Assembly: GCA_963973795.1 (NCBI GenBank)
Contig: CAXBAF010000016.1
Coordinates: forward strand, 1-64,000
Direction of reading: 5' to 3'
DNA length: 64,000 nt
Origin: UBA1926 sp002337215
GTDB lineage: Bacteria > Planctomycetota > Phycisphaerae > Phycisphaerales > UBA1924
Position numbers and translations under genes: made by a program. Of the stretch, positions 16,377-25,889 are shown piece by piece. How positions within the stretch are numbered: the first letter of the stretch is position 1; each line of letters opens with the position of its first letter. The notes under the pieces are model-generated. The model was not told the DNA's origin, ran no database searches, and was given only the letters and a program-made list of their open reading frames with translations.

Positions 16377-19157
16377 TCACTCCCTTTCGATGGTGTGTGT
16401 TGTCGTCTCGTTCTCTCCGTCATGCTCGAGCGCATGCGCCGCGAAGACGCGCAAGCCCTTCTCGGGGTCGTAGCCGTGGATCTCCTTCACATCGAGCCTC
16501 AAGAGATACTCGATGATCTCGCGGCTGATGACTTGCCCGGGCACGAGCACCGGAAATCCGGGCGGGTACGGCGTCACGAACGCTGCAGAGACATGCTCGC
16601 GACCGTCCTTGATCTCGTCGAGCAATTCTGAATCGAGTCTCACCAAGTCGATGTTTGTATCTTCATAGGCGAGGAAGTACGCACGACGGAGGTCACCCTC
16701 TGGCGTCGCCAACGCGTCGGGCTTGAACGCGGCATGGAATCTCGAGAAGTTCGGAAGCGGTGGTCCATCGATCAGATTGTCGACCCTGGCCATATGCCGC
16801 GAAAGACCACCGCTGCTCTCGACCGAAAGGCGGTCGGCAAGCTCGTGGGCGATCTCGACGAGTACATCGACGAGGTACGCGATATCGCCTCGAGTCGTGC
16901 CGATGTTGGGCATGAAGAGAACGGTGTTTCGCGAGGTCTTGTTGATCTGGATGTCGTACTTGTCCATCAGCAGGTGACGAAAAGTGTCGCCGTCCATACC
17001 GGTCGCACCGATATAGAGCGTGACCCGCGTCGGATCGAGCGTGAACTCATCCTCAAGATATGCCTTGTCGACTGAGCCCCAGCCCCGCTCAGTGTCGTAG
17101 TAAAACTGAACACCCGATGCCCGGTGGGCACGCGGGATCATGTCCTTCGGACGGAGGACGGAGAAAAACCGTTGAAGGTCGGGGTGTTCGCTGATTCTCT
17201 GCCGGAGCGTCATCGCCAAGCCGATGGTCTGCTCGACCATCTCGAATCCCTCGAGTTCGACCTGCCGCCGTCCGACATCAAGCGATGCCACGATCTGGTA
17301 GTTCGGCGATGTGGATGTGTGAGTCATGAAGGCTTCATGGAACGAATCGACCGCCTTCTGCTCGAAATCCTCGTCGAACACATGGATCATCGAGCCCTGT
17401 CGGAGCGAGGTCAGCGTCTTGTGCGTCGAATGGGTGGCGTAGACGCGTATACGAACACGATCGGGGTCGACGAGCATCTCTTCAGATGGCTCGCCGCTCG
17501 TGCGCGTCGTTCCATCCACGCCGGCATCCTCACTCTTCAACGATCCCTCGTACTCCTCTCGGTACGAAGCCGACCGGTAGCGATCTCGCAACCGCGAGGC
17601 GGCCTCCATAGCCGTGCGACGGCGAAGCTTCGGGCTGAACCTTCCATACGCAAACCACGCCTCGTCCCAGAGGAAGATCATGTTCGGCTTGATCGCCAGC
17701 ACGCGCTCCATCACAAGCTCGGGGTCGTAGGTGATCCCGTCGAAAGTACAACTCGTCAGGATGAGCATGCGCACGCGGTCCAGCTTGCCGGCCTCCTTCA
17801 GCTCCAGCAATTGGCGCTCGATCTCCGCGAGCGGAACCGCGCCGTACATCGAATATTGCGGGAGCGCGTATGAATCGAGATACACCGTCATTGCGCCGGC
17901 GAGCACGAGCGCATAGTGGTGGGATTTGTGACAGTCACGATCAACGAGCACGATGTCGCCCGGCTGGATCAGGGCCTGCGCCACGATCTTGTTGGCGGTC
18001 GATGTGCCATTCGTCACAAAGAAAGTCTGGCGCGCTCCAAACGCGCGAGCGGCAAGGTCCTGAGCCTTCTTGATCGGTCCGCGAGGCTGAAGCAGAGAAT
18101 CCAAACCGCCGCTGGTCGCCGATGTCTCCGCCATGAAGATGTTCGGCCCATAGAACTCGAGGAGATCGCGCGCCCAATGGCCGCTGCTCATGGATTTCCC
18201 ACGAGCGATCGGCAGCGCATGAAACACGCCGGTTGGTTTTGCGCTGAAACGACGGAGCGCGTCGAAGAACGGCGCGTCGTAGCGTGCGCGCACCCACTTC
18301 AGGATGCTCAGATGCTGCTCCATGTACTGCTCGAGGCGGTAGAAGATCCGCTTGAAATCGGTCCCGGTGTTGCCGGCGACGCGCTCCAGCGGCGCATCGG
18401 TCACAAGGAAGAGATCCAGCTCTGGCCTGAGCCTTCTGAGGATCTTCCCGAGCTCCACGCTCCGCTCGAGACCGAACGCCACCGGCATACCTTCCCGTTC
18501 CAGCACATCGAGATAGCGGCGCAGCGCGGGGTTCTGGTTCGGCGTCCTGAACGAATAGTTATAACGAAGGAAGACTGCCTGGATTGTCCAGTTGAACTGG
18601 ACCGCGATGATCGCGTCTTCGACGGTCGGAACCGTCACGATCTCGTACACAAACTCGTCGGTATCGCGACGGCACTCGCGCAGGCCGTCTGTGATCTCTT
18701 CATGGTCATACGCATCGACACCATCGACGATCAGGACCTCGAAGTAAGGCTTTCCGTCCCTCGTCGGTCGTTCATGATCCCGCTCGCGATGCCCTCGCCC
18801 TCGAGCCGCAGAATCAGCATCCGCAGGCTCCCGGAGGCGATAGGTATCTCCCACGATCTGCCGAGCAAGCTCGCGAGCTTCGATCACAAGATCGGCATAC
18901 GCACCACGGTCGAACATCTTGGCGAGCGTGTCGAAACGGCCCGGACCTGGAAAAGCCCAATATGTCTCAAACTCGCGGAGATCATTGAGGCTTGCCTGGA
19001 CGAGCGATCTGGGCTCATCGATCTCACGATTCGATCGCGCGAACTCATTCAGCCACGTTGAGTGGACCTGAAAATCATTCCACGCATCCATCCGCAGTTG
19101 CGGAACAGAGTACGGGCCCCATGACTCGGCATCGGTAAGATCTGGAGCACCACTCAC
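16377..19157 (-). CDS. Orn/Lys/Arg decarboxylase, PLP fold-type I, with N-terminal wing domain
   Basis: 926 aa, longer than typical inducible arginine or lysine decarboxylases (about 715-755 aa). Residues about 135-280 resemble the response-regulator-like wing domain (Orn_DC_N: EVLIVDGVD...). The PLP domain (about 310-760) has TNGTSTANK (383-390), DRDCHKSHHYA, WDEAW (497-501) and STHKTLTSLRQGSM with the Schiff-base Lys580. A C-terminal domain follows (PPGFPVLVPGQVI). It decarboxylates arginine, lysine or ornithine to agmatine, cadaverine or putrescine; which one cannot be read from sequence. A charged insertion at about 112-136 and another at about 535-565 are unusual. The start overlaps the nitrilase stop by 4 bp, indicating coupling. 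Confidence 0.88.
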   Translation of the reverse strand: MSGAPDLTDAESWGPYSVPQLRMDAWNDFQVHSTWLNEFARSNREIDEPRSLVQASLNDLREFETYWAFPGPGRFDTLAKMFDRGAYADLVIEARELARQIVGDTYRLREPADADSAARGRGHRERDHERPTRDGKPYFEVLIVDGVDAYDHEEITDGLRECRRDTDEFVYEIVTVPTVEDAIIAVQFNWTIQAVFLRYNYSFRTPNQNPALRRYLDVLEREGMPVAFGLERSVELGKILRRLRPELDLFLVTDAPLERVAGNTGTDFKRIFYRLEQYMEQHLSILKWVRARYDAPFFDALRRFSAKPTGVFHALPIARGKSMSSGHWARDLLEFYGPNIFMAETSATSGGLDSLLQPRGPIKKAQDLAARAFGARQTFFVTNGTSTANKIVAQALIQPGDIVLVDRDCHKSHHYALVLAGAMTVYLDSYALPQYSMYGAVPLAEIERQLLELKEAGKLDRVRMLILTSCTFDGITYDPELVMERVLAIKPNMIFLWDEAWFAYGRFSPKLRRRTAMEAASRLRDRYRSASYREEYEGSLKSEDAGVDGTTRTSGEPSEEMLVDPDRVRIRVYATHSTHKTLTSLRQGSMIHVFDEDFEQKAVDSFHEAFMTHTSTSPNYQIVASLDVGRRQVELEGFEMVEQTIGLAMTLRQRISEHPDLQRFFSVLRPKDMIPRAHRASGVQFYYDTERGWGSVDKAYLEDEFTLDPTRVTLYIGATGMDGDTFRHLLMDKYDIQINKTSRNTVLFMPNIGTTRGDIAYLVDVLVEIAHELADRLSVESSGGLSRHMARVDNLIDGPPLPNFSRFHAAFKPDALATPEGDLRRAYFLAYEDTNIDLVRLDSELLDEIKDGREHVSAAFVTPYPPGFPVLVPGQVISREIIEYLLRLDVKEIHGYDPEKGLRVFAAHALEHDGENETTTHTIERE

Positions 19158-20152
19158 AGCGACCCCGTCGTCGGCGGTGCCGGATGCTGGTGGGGGTCGG
19201 CAAGAGCATGGATGGACGGTGGTGCCGCATGAGACTCAGCACTCCCCCCTGCATCTGCAGGAGGCGGTACAGAGGCCGCACCCTCCAGGCCCGCCCTCGA
19301 TCCACGGGCCATTTTCTCGAGCGGCCCGAGCGTATCGAGGTAGGACGCGACACCCGAGTTGCGGTCATACACCGCGAACTCCACCGTGCGATCTCGGAAA
19401 CTCTTGAGTGGCTGGCCGAGCCCCTTGAGCCCGACTTCACGAGAACGCCGGACTCGATCGAGATCGATCTCAATCGGCATGCTCTCTTCGTTCGTGCCGG
19501 CCTGATAGAGCACGTCACCCGTCGGTGAGACGATCGTCGAACGTCCGTTCCCACCATCCCCGATGCCATTGATGTCGATGACAAAGCACTGGTTCATCGC
19601 GGCGGTTGCCCGAACGATGCAGAGCTCGACATCGCGATCGATGCTGGGCGTGAGAGTCGGGTGCAGAATAACCTCAGCCCCCATCGCCGCCAGCGTTCGG
19701 GATGTCTCTGGGAGCCACATGTCGTAACAGATACTGACGCCGAACCGCCCGACATCCGGAACATCGAAGACGCAGAACTCCGTCCCGGATTCGACGCCGG
19801 TCTCATACGGCATGAACGGGAACATCTTGCGGCAACGCGTGGCGACAACCCCGCTCGGGTCAATCACCGGCGTCATGTTGTAGATGCCCTTGTCGGTGCT
19901 CTCATAAAGAGAGCCCGGGAGAAGCCAGATCTTGTGCTTCGCCGCGAGGTTGCAGTACCGCTTCTCGATGTCATTCGGGAACGCCATCGAGTTCCCGGTC
20001 CAGCCGCCGAAGGTCGCGAGCTCGCTGACGAGCACCATCTGTACCCATGGGTAGAGCAGCATCAGCATCTCGATCCGGTCACAAATGTGATCGAGGTTCG
20101 ATCGGCGTCCGGAGATATTGAGCTGGAGTCCAGCAACGGCGAAGGGGCGCAT
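19154..20152 (-). CDS. carbon-nitrogen hydrolase (nitrilase superfamily)
   Basis: 332 aa. The catalytic triad is visible: Glu44 (SELATFGG), Lys109 (RKMFPFMPYE) and Cys142 (SICYDMWLPE), the signatures of the amidase branch. Residues about 280-332 form a Pro/Ala-rich tail not needed for the fold. Family members include N-carbamoylputrescine amidase and omega-amidase, and the gene lies 14 nt after gabT and overlaps the decarboxylase start by 4 bp, so an amide in the agmatine/putrescine/GABA branch is the likely substrate. No agmatine deiminase is present in the window, so N-carbamoylputrescine as substrate is only one possibility. Confidence 0.85.
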   Translation of the reverse strand: MRPFAVAGLQLNISGRRSNLDHICDRIEMLMLLYPWVQMVLVSELATFGGWTGNSMAFPNDIEKRYCNLAAKHKIWLLPGSLYESTDKGIYNMTPVIDPSGVVATRCRKMFPFMPYETGVESGTEFCVFDVPDVGRFGVSICYDMWLPETSRTLAAMGAEVILHPTLTPSIDRDVELCIVRATAAMNQCFVIDINGIGDGGNGRSTIVSPTGDVLYQAGTNEESMPIEIDLDRVRRSREVGLKGLGQPLKSFRDRTVEFAVYDRNSGVASYLDTLGPLEKMARGSRAGLEGAASVPPPADAGGSAESHAAPPSIHALADPHQHPAPPTTGSL

Positions 20153-20166
20153 AGTGGTGCTTTCTA

Positions 20167-21483
20167 CTAGGAGGTTCTGTTCGCAGTGTACGAAGCGATT
20201 GATTCTACAGCATTCTCGAAGATATCGAGACCTCGGTGGAGTTCGTCGTCGGTGATCACGATCGGAGACAGCACTCGGATCACGTTTCCATGGACGCCGG
20301 CCGGGATCAGCAAGAGTCCGTCATCACGACAGCGATCGATGATCCGCGTGACGAGGTGCTTATCAGGCAAGGTCGGGTCACCGCTCTCCGAGAACTCGAT
20401 CGCCATCATCGCGCCCAAACCGCGAACGTCGGTAACTTCCAGCACTCGCTCGGCGATCGCCTCGAATCTCGAACGGATCATCCCACCGATCTGCTCACCC
20501 CTCGCGTTGAGGCCCAGTTTCTCCATGCGGCGGATCGTCGCCAGGGCCGCGGCGCACGCGACCGGATTGCCGCCGTAGGTGCCTCCGAGTGTGCCCGGCG
20601 TCACCTTGTCCATCACCTCGGCCTTGCCGATCACACACGAGATTGGCAGTCCGCCACCCATCGACTTTGCCCAGGGGGAAAGATCCGGGACAACGCCGTA
20701 GTGCTCGTAGGCGCCCCATCGTCCGGTGCGGGCAAATCCGGTTTGCACCTCGTCGATGATGAGCATGATCCCGTGCTCGGTGCAGATCTCCCGAAGGCCT
20801 TCGATGTAGGCCTTGGGGGCGACATTGAATCCACCTTCGCCCTGCACCAATTCGATGATGATCGCCGCAACGTCCGCGGCCGCGACGGTGTCAAGAAACG
20901 CGGATCTGAGCCTCGCAAGCTCGCACGCGGCAACCTGATCCTCGGTCGCACCGCCGCGGGGATGAACCACCGGGTAGGGCAGGCGGTAGACCTCCGGCGC
21001 AAACGGGCCGCAGCCAACCTTGTAGCCGATCTTTGAGGTCAGCGTGGTCGCCAGCAGCGTGCGCCCATGGAAGCCTCCCGTGAAACAGATGACGGCTTCA
21101 CGCCCCGTCGCCTGCCTCGCGATCTTGATTGCATTCTCAACGGCCTCGGCACCGCTGTTCACGAGCATCGCCTTGGTGTGCTCGCCGTGCGGAAGGATCT
21201 CCACCAGTTTCTCGCAGAGCGCCACATAAGGCTCGTACGTGGTCACATGGATGCTGGAGTGGATGAGCTTGCCGGCCTGTTCGCGAATCGCATCAACAAC
21301 AGACTGGTCACCGTGCCCGACGTTCATCACGCCAATTCCGCCAACAAAATCGATGAATTCCTTCCCGTCGGCATCAACGATGATCGCGCCCGAAGCGCTC
21401 ACGGCCGTCATATCCGACAACCGCCCAACTCCAGCGCAGACCACCCGCTCGCGACGCGCGATCAGATCATTCGCAACATCCAT
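20167..21483 (-). CDS. gabT: 4-aminobutyrate-type aminotransferase (class III, PLP)
   Basis: About 438 aa using ATG 21483, which has GGAG about 10 nt upstream; the longer start at 21525 would overlap gabD. Class III features: NSGAEAVENAIKIAR, GGFHGRTLLA, a EVQTGFARTG segment and AKSMGGGLP with the Schiff-base Lys at about 273. It transfers the amino group of GABA (or 5-aminovalerate or another omega-amine) to 2-oxoglutarate or pyruvate, giving a semialdehyde. The gene sits directly downstream of a succinate-semialdehyde-type dehydrogenase, so GABA or 5-aminovalerate is the probable substrate. Symbol assigned from family and context. Confidence 0.85.
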   Translation of the reverse strand: MDVANDLIARRERVVCAGVGRLSDMTAVSASGAIIVDADGKEFIDFVGGIGVMNVGHGDQSVVDAIREQAGKLIHSSIHVTTYEPYVALCEKLVEILPHGEHTKAMLVNSGAEAVENAIKIARQATGREAVICFTGGFHGRTLLATTLTSKIGYKVGCGPFAPEVYRLPYPVVHPRGGATEDQVAACELARLRSAFLDTVAAADVAAIIIELVQGEGGFNVAPKAYIEGLREICTEHGIMLIIDEVQTGFARTGRWGAYEHYGVVPDLSPWAKSMGGGLPISCVIGKAEVMDKVTPGTLGGTYGGNPVACAAALATIRRMEKLGLNARGEQIGGMIRSRFEAIAERVLEVTDVRGLGAMMAIEFSESGDPTLPDKHLVTRIIDRCRDDGLLLIPAGVHGNVIRVLSPIVITDDELHRGLDIFENAVESIASYTANRTS

Positions 21484-21512
21484 CGCAACTGCTCCATTCT
21501 GGCAACGCTGAT

Positions 21513-22946
21513 TCACAGCCGCCACGACACATACTTAAACTCGGTGTACTCATGCATCGCGTACGACCCACCCTCTCGGCCGAAACCCGAGTGCTTCATG
21601 CCTCCAAAAGGAGCCTGAGCCGTCGACGGCGCACCGTCGTTCGCACCGATGATGCCGTACTCAAGCGCTTCGGCAACCCGCATGAGCCGTGATGCATCCC
21701 GCGTGAAGAAATACGCGGCGAGCCCGTATTCCGACGCGTTCGCCAGTTCGATGACCTCCGCTTCGTCACGGAACGTCGCAACGGGCGCGACGGGGCCGAA
21801 AGTTTCCTCACGACTCACAAGCATCTCTGGGGTCATCCCGCTGATGAGTGTCGGGGCATAAAACCGATCGGCGAGCCCCTTCACAGCGATACGCTTCCCA
21901 CCGACGAGAACATCGCCGCCCAAGGTACACGCGTCATCTACGTGGGCTTCCACCTTCTCGATTGCCGAGTCGTTGATCAGCGGTCCGACATCCACGCCCG
22001 CGTCCAGCCCGTTGCCCACCGATAGTCCCTCGATCGCCCGAGCGAACCACGCCGTAAAAGCCTCCGCGATGCCAGCCTGCACGTAAAACCGGTTGGCACA
22101 GATGCACGTCTGACCCGCGTTCCGGAACTTGCACGCCACAGCCGCCTTCACGGCCAGATCCAGATCCGCATCATCGAACACGATAAACGGCGCATGCCCG
22201 CCCAACTCGAGCGAGAGCCTGAGCAGATTCTTCGAGGCTTGGGACATCAACATCCGCCCGACCTCGGTCGAGCCCGTGAACGAGAGTTTGCGGACGCGAT
22301 CATCGTCGAACAGTGCCTCGCCGATCTTGCCGGGGTCGCCCGTGATGATGTTGACCACACCGGCCGGAATACCCGCCTCGACCGCGAGCTCGCCGATCGC
22401 CAAGGCCGAGAGCGGCGTCTCCTCCGCCGGCTTGATGATCGTTGTGCATCCGCACGCGAGCGCCGGACCCAACTTTCGGGTGATCATGGCCGCGGGAAAG
22501 TTCCATGGCGTGATGATCGCGGTAATACCCACCGGCTGCCGCAGCACCAGGATCCGCTTGTCGGCCGTCGAGGCCGGGACAATGTCGCCGTTGAGGCGCG
22601 TGCCCTCCTCTGCCGCCCAATCCAGGAACGAGGCGGCGTAGGCGATCTCGCCCCGAGACTCGGCCACGGGCTTGCCCTGCTCTTCGGTCATGAGCCGGGC
22701 GAGACGATCCGCGTCCCGCTTCATCAACAGCGACAGCGCTGAGAGCAATTTGCCCCGCTCGGCGGCCGGCGTCGCGGCCCATACCTGTTGAGCGTCGCAA
22801 GCAGCGTCGATGGCTCGCAACGCTCCCGATCGCCCAACATCGGGAACGCGGCAAATGACGCCACCGGTCGCGGGGTTCGCCACGTCGATCACCGCGGCGT
22901 CATCCGCCTCGACCCATTCTCCATTGATGAGATTGCTGCTACGCAT
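21513..22946 (-). CDS. gabD: NAD(P)-dependent succinate-semialdehyde dehydrogenase family enzyme
   Basis: 477 aa, usual length. Aldehyde dehydrogenase fold with PWNFPAAM, the nucleotide-binding FTGSTEVG (223-230), general-base Glu248 (LELGGHAPF) and nucleophile Cys281 (GQTCICANR). The GQTCICANR and RLNGDIVPA patterns point to the GabD (succinate/glutarate semialdehyde) group. It is the first gene of the six-gene operon running to 13833. There is no good Shine-Dalgarno; instead a nested hairpin (22951-22979) stands 4 nt before the ATG and may control translation. Confidence 0.88.
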   Translation of the reverse strand: MRSSNLINGEWVEADDAAVIDVANPATGGVICRVPDVGRSGALRAIDAACDAQQVWAATPAAERGKLLSALSLLMKRDADRLARLMTEEQGKPVAESRGEIAYAASFLDWAAEEGTRLNGDIVPASTADKRILVLRQPVGITAIITPWNFPAAMITRKLGPALACGCTTIIKPAEETPLSALAIGELAVEAGIPAGVVNIITGDPGKIGEALFDDDRVRKLSFTGSTEVGRMLMSQASKNLLRLSLELGGHAPFIVFDDADLDLAVKAAVACKFRNAGQTCICANRFYVQAGIAEAFTAWFARAIEGLSVGNGLDAGVDVGPLINDSAIEKVEAHVDDACTLGGDVLVGGKRIAVKGLADRFYAPTLISGMTPEMLVSREETFGPVAPVATFRDEAEVIELANASEYGLAAYFFTRDASRLMRVAEALEYGIIGANDGAPSTAQAPFGGMKHSGFGREGGSYAMHEYTEFKYVSWRL

Positions 22947-22950
22947 CTAT

Positions 22951-22979
22951 GCCGGGAACCCCGAAGGGGAGAACCCGGC
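22951..22979 (-). promoter_or_regulatory. nested hairpin directly upstream of gabD
   Basis: On the minus strand GCCGGG pairs with CCCGGC (outer 6 bp) enclosing CCCC-TTC-GGGG (inner 4 bp), ending 4 nt before the gabD ATG. In RNA it would overlap the ribosome-binding region, so it may restrict translation or act as an attenuator. No U-tract follows, so it is not a simple terminator. Confidence 0.45.
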
Positions 22980-23258
22980 TCGCACCAGCGCAGCCTGTTC
23001 GCCTTCCCGATAATAGTCTCGGTCCAGACCCGGGGCTTTCAGGGCCCGGCTTCGTTGGGCTATCGCCAACGCGGCCAAGGGCCCAGAAGCCGCGGGCTGT
23101 TTGCTACTTCAAAGCGGACCATATATCACAATATTCGAATAAGAGAACCAAGATGTTGGATCCAAGTCTTTATAACTGGAGTCTCCGCCGGCGATCTCGA
23201 GAGAGAACCGGTCGTCGACGGATTCACGCTCTTCCCGGACTCCCGGTGGATCGATATG
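22980..23258. other. intergenic region containing the likely operon promoter
   Basis: No gene. Around 23110-23140 it becomes AT-rich; on the minus strand TTGGTT and TGATAT are spaced by 17 nt, a weak sigma-70-like pair that could drive the gabD operon with a leader of roughly 170 nt. No clear terminator for the DUF1080 gene is seen. Confidence 0.3.
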
Positions 23259-24539
23259 TCAGTTGTCGATCGGGGAAAGCCGGATGTTGCGGAACTCGAT
23301 CGGCACACCCTCGGACTGGAGGGCGACGTAGCCGGCCCGGGTGGGGCACTCGGTCGCGTGATTGAGTCTTTCGCCGTTGACGTAGAGAGTGATCTCCTCA
23401 TCGTTTGCGATGATCTCGTAGGTGTTCCATTCGCCGAGCGGGTTCTCGGCGTTGTGGCTTCTGCGCCCGAACCGGCCCTCTGTACGCGGCATGGTCATGG
23501 GCTCGTCGGACAGATTCACAAAATCTCCCGCGTTGCCCGACATGAGCTGCGCCTCGATGCAGTTCGGCCAAACCTTGTCGAAGCCGACGGCTCGGAGCAG
23601 CACGCCGGAGTTACCTGCGTCTTCGGGGTAGCGCCAATCGAGTCGGAGGACGTAGTTGTCGTGCTTGTCGGTGGTGCGGATGTAGCCAGTCGGCTCGCCC
23701 TCGCACCGCAAAACAGCGTTCTCCGAGACCGAGAAGGTCGCGGTATCGTCGGACGCGTCGGGCAGCACGACCTCCCACCCCCGGAGGTTTCGTCCGTTGA
23801 AAAGCATGGTGCCGCGAGCAGCGGAAGCCTCAAGGTCCCGCACCTTGATGTTGCGGAACCAGACGTCGTTGCCGTGATCCTGGAGCGAGATCCGGCCCCT
23901 CTTCTGGATGCCGAAGCCCTCCATGTCCCGAAACTTGCTGCGGGCGATCTTGTCGGTCCACTCCTCGCTGTTCATGTCGTACTGGGCAACCTTCATCCCG
24001 TTGAGGAAGTGCTTGACGATCCCGTCCGAGATGCGGATCCGCGCGTGGTTCCACTCGCCGGCGAGTTTGAGCGGCTTGGTCTCTGCCGCGATGTAGAGGT
24101 CGTAGACCGATCCCACGGTGTGGCTCGGGAACTGGTTCTCATGGCTCGCGGCGTCGTCGAGAATCTGGAACTCGGGGCCTGTCATCCACGGATATGCAAG
24201 AGATTCATCAACGCGGTAGATGATCCCGCTGTTGGCCGCGCTGGCGACCTTGAACTCAATGCTGAGCTCGAAATCCCCGAAGATCTCTTCGGTGACAATG
24301 TCGCCCCCGCCCCCGTTCGCTTTCACATGGAGGGTCCCGTCCTCGATGGCCCAGCCCTTCTCGGGCGGCGCGTCCTTGCGGTAGCCGCGCCACCCTTTCC
24401 ACGATTCGCCGTCGAACAGCATCCGCCACCCCGCGGCCTTCTCGGCCGGCGAAAGATCATCAGCCGCAGCCGACGCCAGCGAGAGCGAGGAAACGGCGAG
24501 GATGGAGAGCGCGGGGATCGCGTGGAACAAGGACTTCAT
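23259..24539 (-). CDS. secreted tandem DUF1080 (3-keto-disaccharide hydrolase family) protein
   Basis: 426 aa. A signal peptide (MKSLFHAIPALS..., cut near ASAAA-D) is followed by two DUF1080 beta-sandwich domains, about 38-232 and 240-424. Each has the family start (WRMLFDGESWKGWRG; GTMLFNGRNLRGWEV) and the end pattern IEFRNI/VWFRNIKVRDL. PF06439 members in planctomycetes are concanavalin-like and some hydrolyse 3-keto-glycosides; others may only bind sugars. GGAGA precedes the ATG. Likely periplasmic or extracellular, acting in polysaccharide use (inference). Confidence 0.85.
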   Translation of the reverse strand: MKSLFHAIPALSILAVSSLSLASAAADDLSPAEKAAGWRMLFDGESWKGWRGYRKDAPPEKGWAIEDGTLHVKANGGGGDIVTEEIFGDFELSIEFKVASAANSGIIYRVDESLAYPWMTGPEFQILDDAASHENQFPSHTVGSVYDLYIAAETKPLKLAGEWNHARIRISDGIVKHFLNGMKVAQYDMNSEEWTDKIARSKFRDMEGFGIQKRGRISLQDHGNDVWFRNIKVRDLEASAARGTMLFNGRNLRGWEVVLPDASDDTATFSVSENAVLRCEGEPTGYIRTTDKHDNYVLRLDWRYPEDAGNSGVLLRAVGFDKVWPNCIEAQLMSGNAGDFVNLSDEPMTMPRTEGRFGRRSHNAENPLGEWNTYEIIANDEEITLYVNGERLNHATECPTRAGYVALQSEGVPIEFRNIRLSPIDN

Positions 24540-24608
24540 CGGACGGTCTCCAGTTTTGGACTCGGTGCGATACGCGGACGGACGCGCATACTACCGGAAT
24601 GCCTCGGC

Positions 24609-25889
24609 TCAGACCCATGTGTCGGTCGCGTCAGCGTCGCCGCCCTTGTCGGCCTTGCGGATCTCGCCCGGGGCATGGTGGTCGGCTCGCCAGCTCTCGG
24701 GGTACGACATGTCGTCGATATCGAGCGCAAATTTCGTCGGGAAGAGCGGTCGGAATGTATCGCACATGACCGCGAGTTCGTTGGTTTCGGTCTTGCCGAG
24801 GCTCGCCTCGACTGTCCCGGGGTGCGGGCCGTGCGGGATGCCTTGGGGATGGAGGCTGACCGATCCGCTGTCGATCCCGCGGCGGGCCTTGTAATTGCCC
24901 TCGACGTAGTAGAGCACCTCGTCGGAATCGAGGTTGGAGTGGTTGTAGGGGACGGGGATCGCCTCGGGGTGGAAGTCGAGCAGGCGGGGGCAGAACGAGC
25001 AGATCACGAAGTTGTGCGCCTCGAAGGTCTGGTGGATCGGGGGTGGCATGTGGAGCTTGCCGGTGATCGGCGCGAAGTCGTCGACGTTGAAGCAGTAGGG
25101 GTAGTAGCACCCGTCCCAGCCCACGACGTCGAGCGGGTGATACGGGTACGTGTAGCGGTGGACGCGGTCACGGGCCTTGATCCGCACCTCGAACTCGCCC
25201 TTCTCGTCAAAGGTCATCGGCATCTCGGGCACGCGGAGATCGCGCTCGCAGTACGGCGAATGCTCGAGAAACTGGGCGGTGGTCTTGGACATATAGCGAG
25301 GCGGCGGCACGATGTGGCTCGTGTTCATCACCTCGAAGAGAACCAGTTTGCCCAGCGGCATGCTCTGCTTCGTTGCGTCCGCGGGGCGGTCTTCGTCGCT
25401 GAGCTCATCAAAGACGAATTTGTAGATCGTTCCCTTCGGGATGACGATGTAATCCTTCTTGCCGAATTTCAGCGAGCCGAACATGGTGTAGAGCGTGCCC
25501 GAGCCGTAGTGGACAAACCAGCACTCGTCGCCCTGTCCGTTCTTGTAGTGGTACTGCATCTGCTCGGCGGGGACGCAGACCGCCATTTCGACATCGGCGT
25601 TGCCCAGGATGACCTTCTGCCCCGTGATGATGTCGCCCTCGGCGGACATCGGTTGGGTTTTGAGGTGCCGCATCCGCATCACGTCGGTCTCGACGAACTC
25701 GGTCTTCGTCGAATACATGGTCTCCCACCCCGACACCTGGGTCGGGGGGTGGATGTGGTACATCGTGCTCGTCGGGCCGACGAAGCCTTCGGTACCGAAG
25801 ACTTCTTCGGAGTAGAGCGCGCCGTCCGGACGGCGGAACTGGATATGGCGTTTGGCGGGAATCTCGCCGAGTTTCATGTAGTAGGGCAT
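24609..25889 (-). CDS. hmgA: homogentisate 1,2-dioxygenase family protein
   Basis: 426 aa, typical length. The C-terminal cupin carries the iron-site region HNFVICSFCPRLLDFHP...YNHSNLDSDEVLYYVEG with the His and Glu ligands, and IPHGPHPG. In known enzymes this opens the homogentisate ring to maleylacetoacetate in tyrosine/phenylalanine breakdown, using Fe2+ and O2. No maleylacetoacetate isomerase or fumarylacetoacetase gene is in the window, so the pathway role is inferred from the family. Planctomycete HmgA-like proteins are often distant from the proteobacterial enzyme; the substrate could differ. Confidence 0.8.
   Translation of the reverse strand: MPYYMKLGEIPAKRHIQFRRPDGALYSEEVFGTEGFVGPTSTMYHIHPPTQVSGWETMYSTKTEFVETDVMRMRHLKTQPMSAEGDIITGQKVILGNADVEMAVCVPAEQMQYHYKNGQGDECWFVHYGSGTLYTMFGSLKFGKKDYIVIPKGTIYKFVFDELSDEDRPADATKQSMPLGKLVLFEVMNTSHIVPPPRYMSKTTAQFLEHSPYCERDLRVPEMPMTFDEKGEFEVRIKARDRVHRYTYPYHPLDVVGWDGCYYPYCFNVDDFAPITGKLHMPPPIHQTFEAHNFVICSFCPRLLDFHPEAIPVPYNHSNLDSDEVLYYVEGNYKARRGIDSGSVSLHPQGIPHGPHPGTVEASLGKTETNELAVMCDTFRPLFPTKFALDIDDMSYPESWRADHHAPGEIRKADKGGDADATDTWV

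Noticed and set aside
16377..16435. Longer N-terminus for the ATP-grasp ligase (start at 16435)
   Set aside because: It would overlap the decarboxylase by 59 bp, while ATG 16372 has a good Shine-Dalgarno at the end of that gene.
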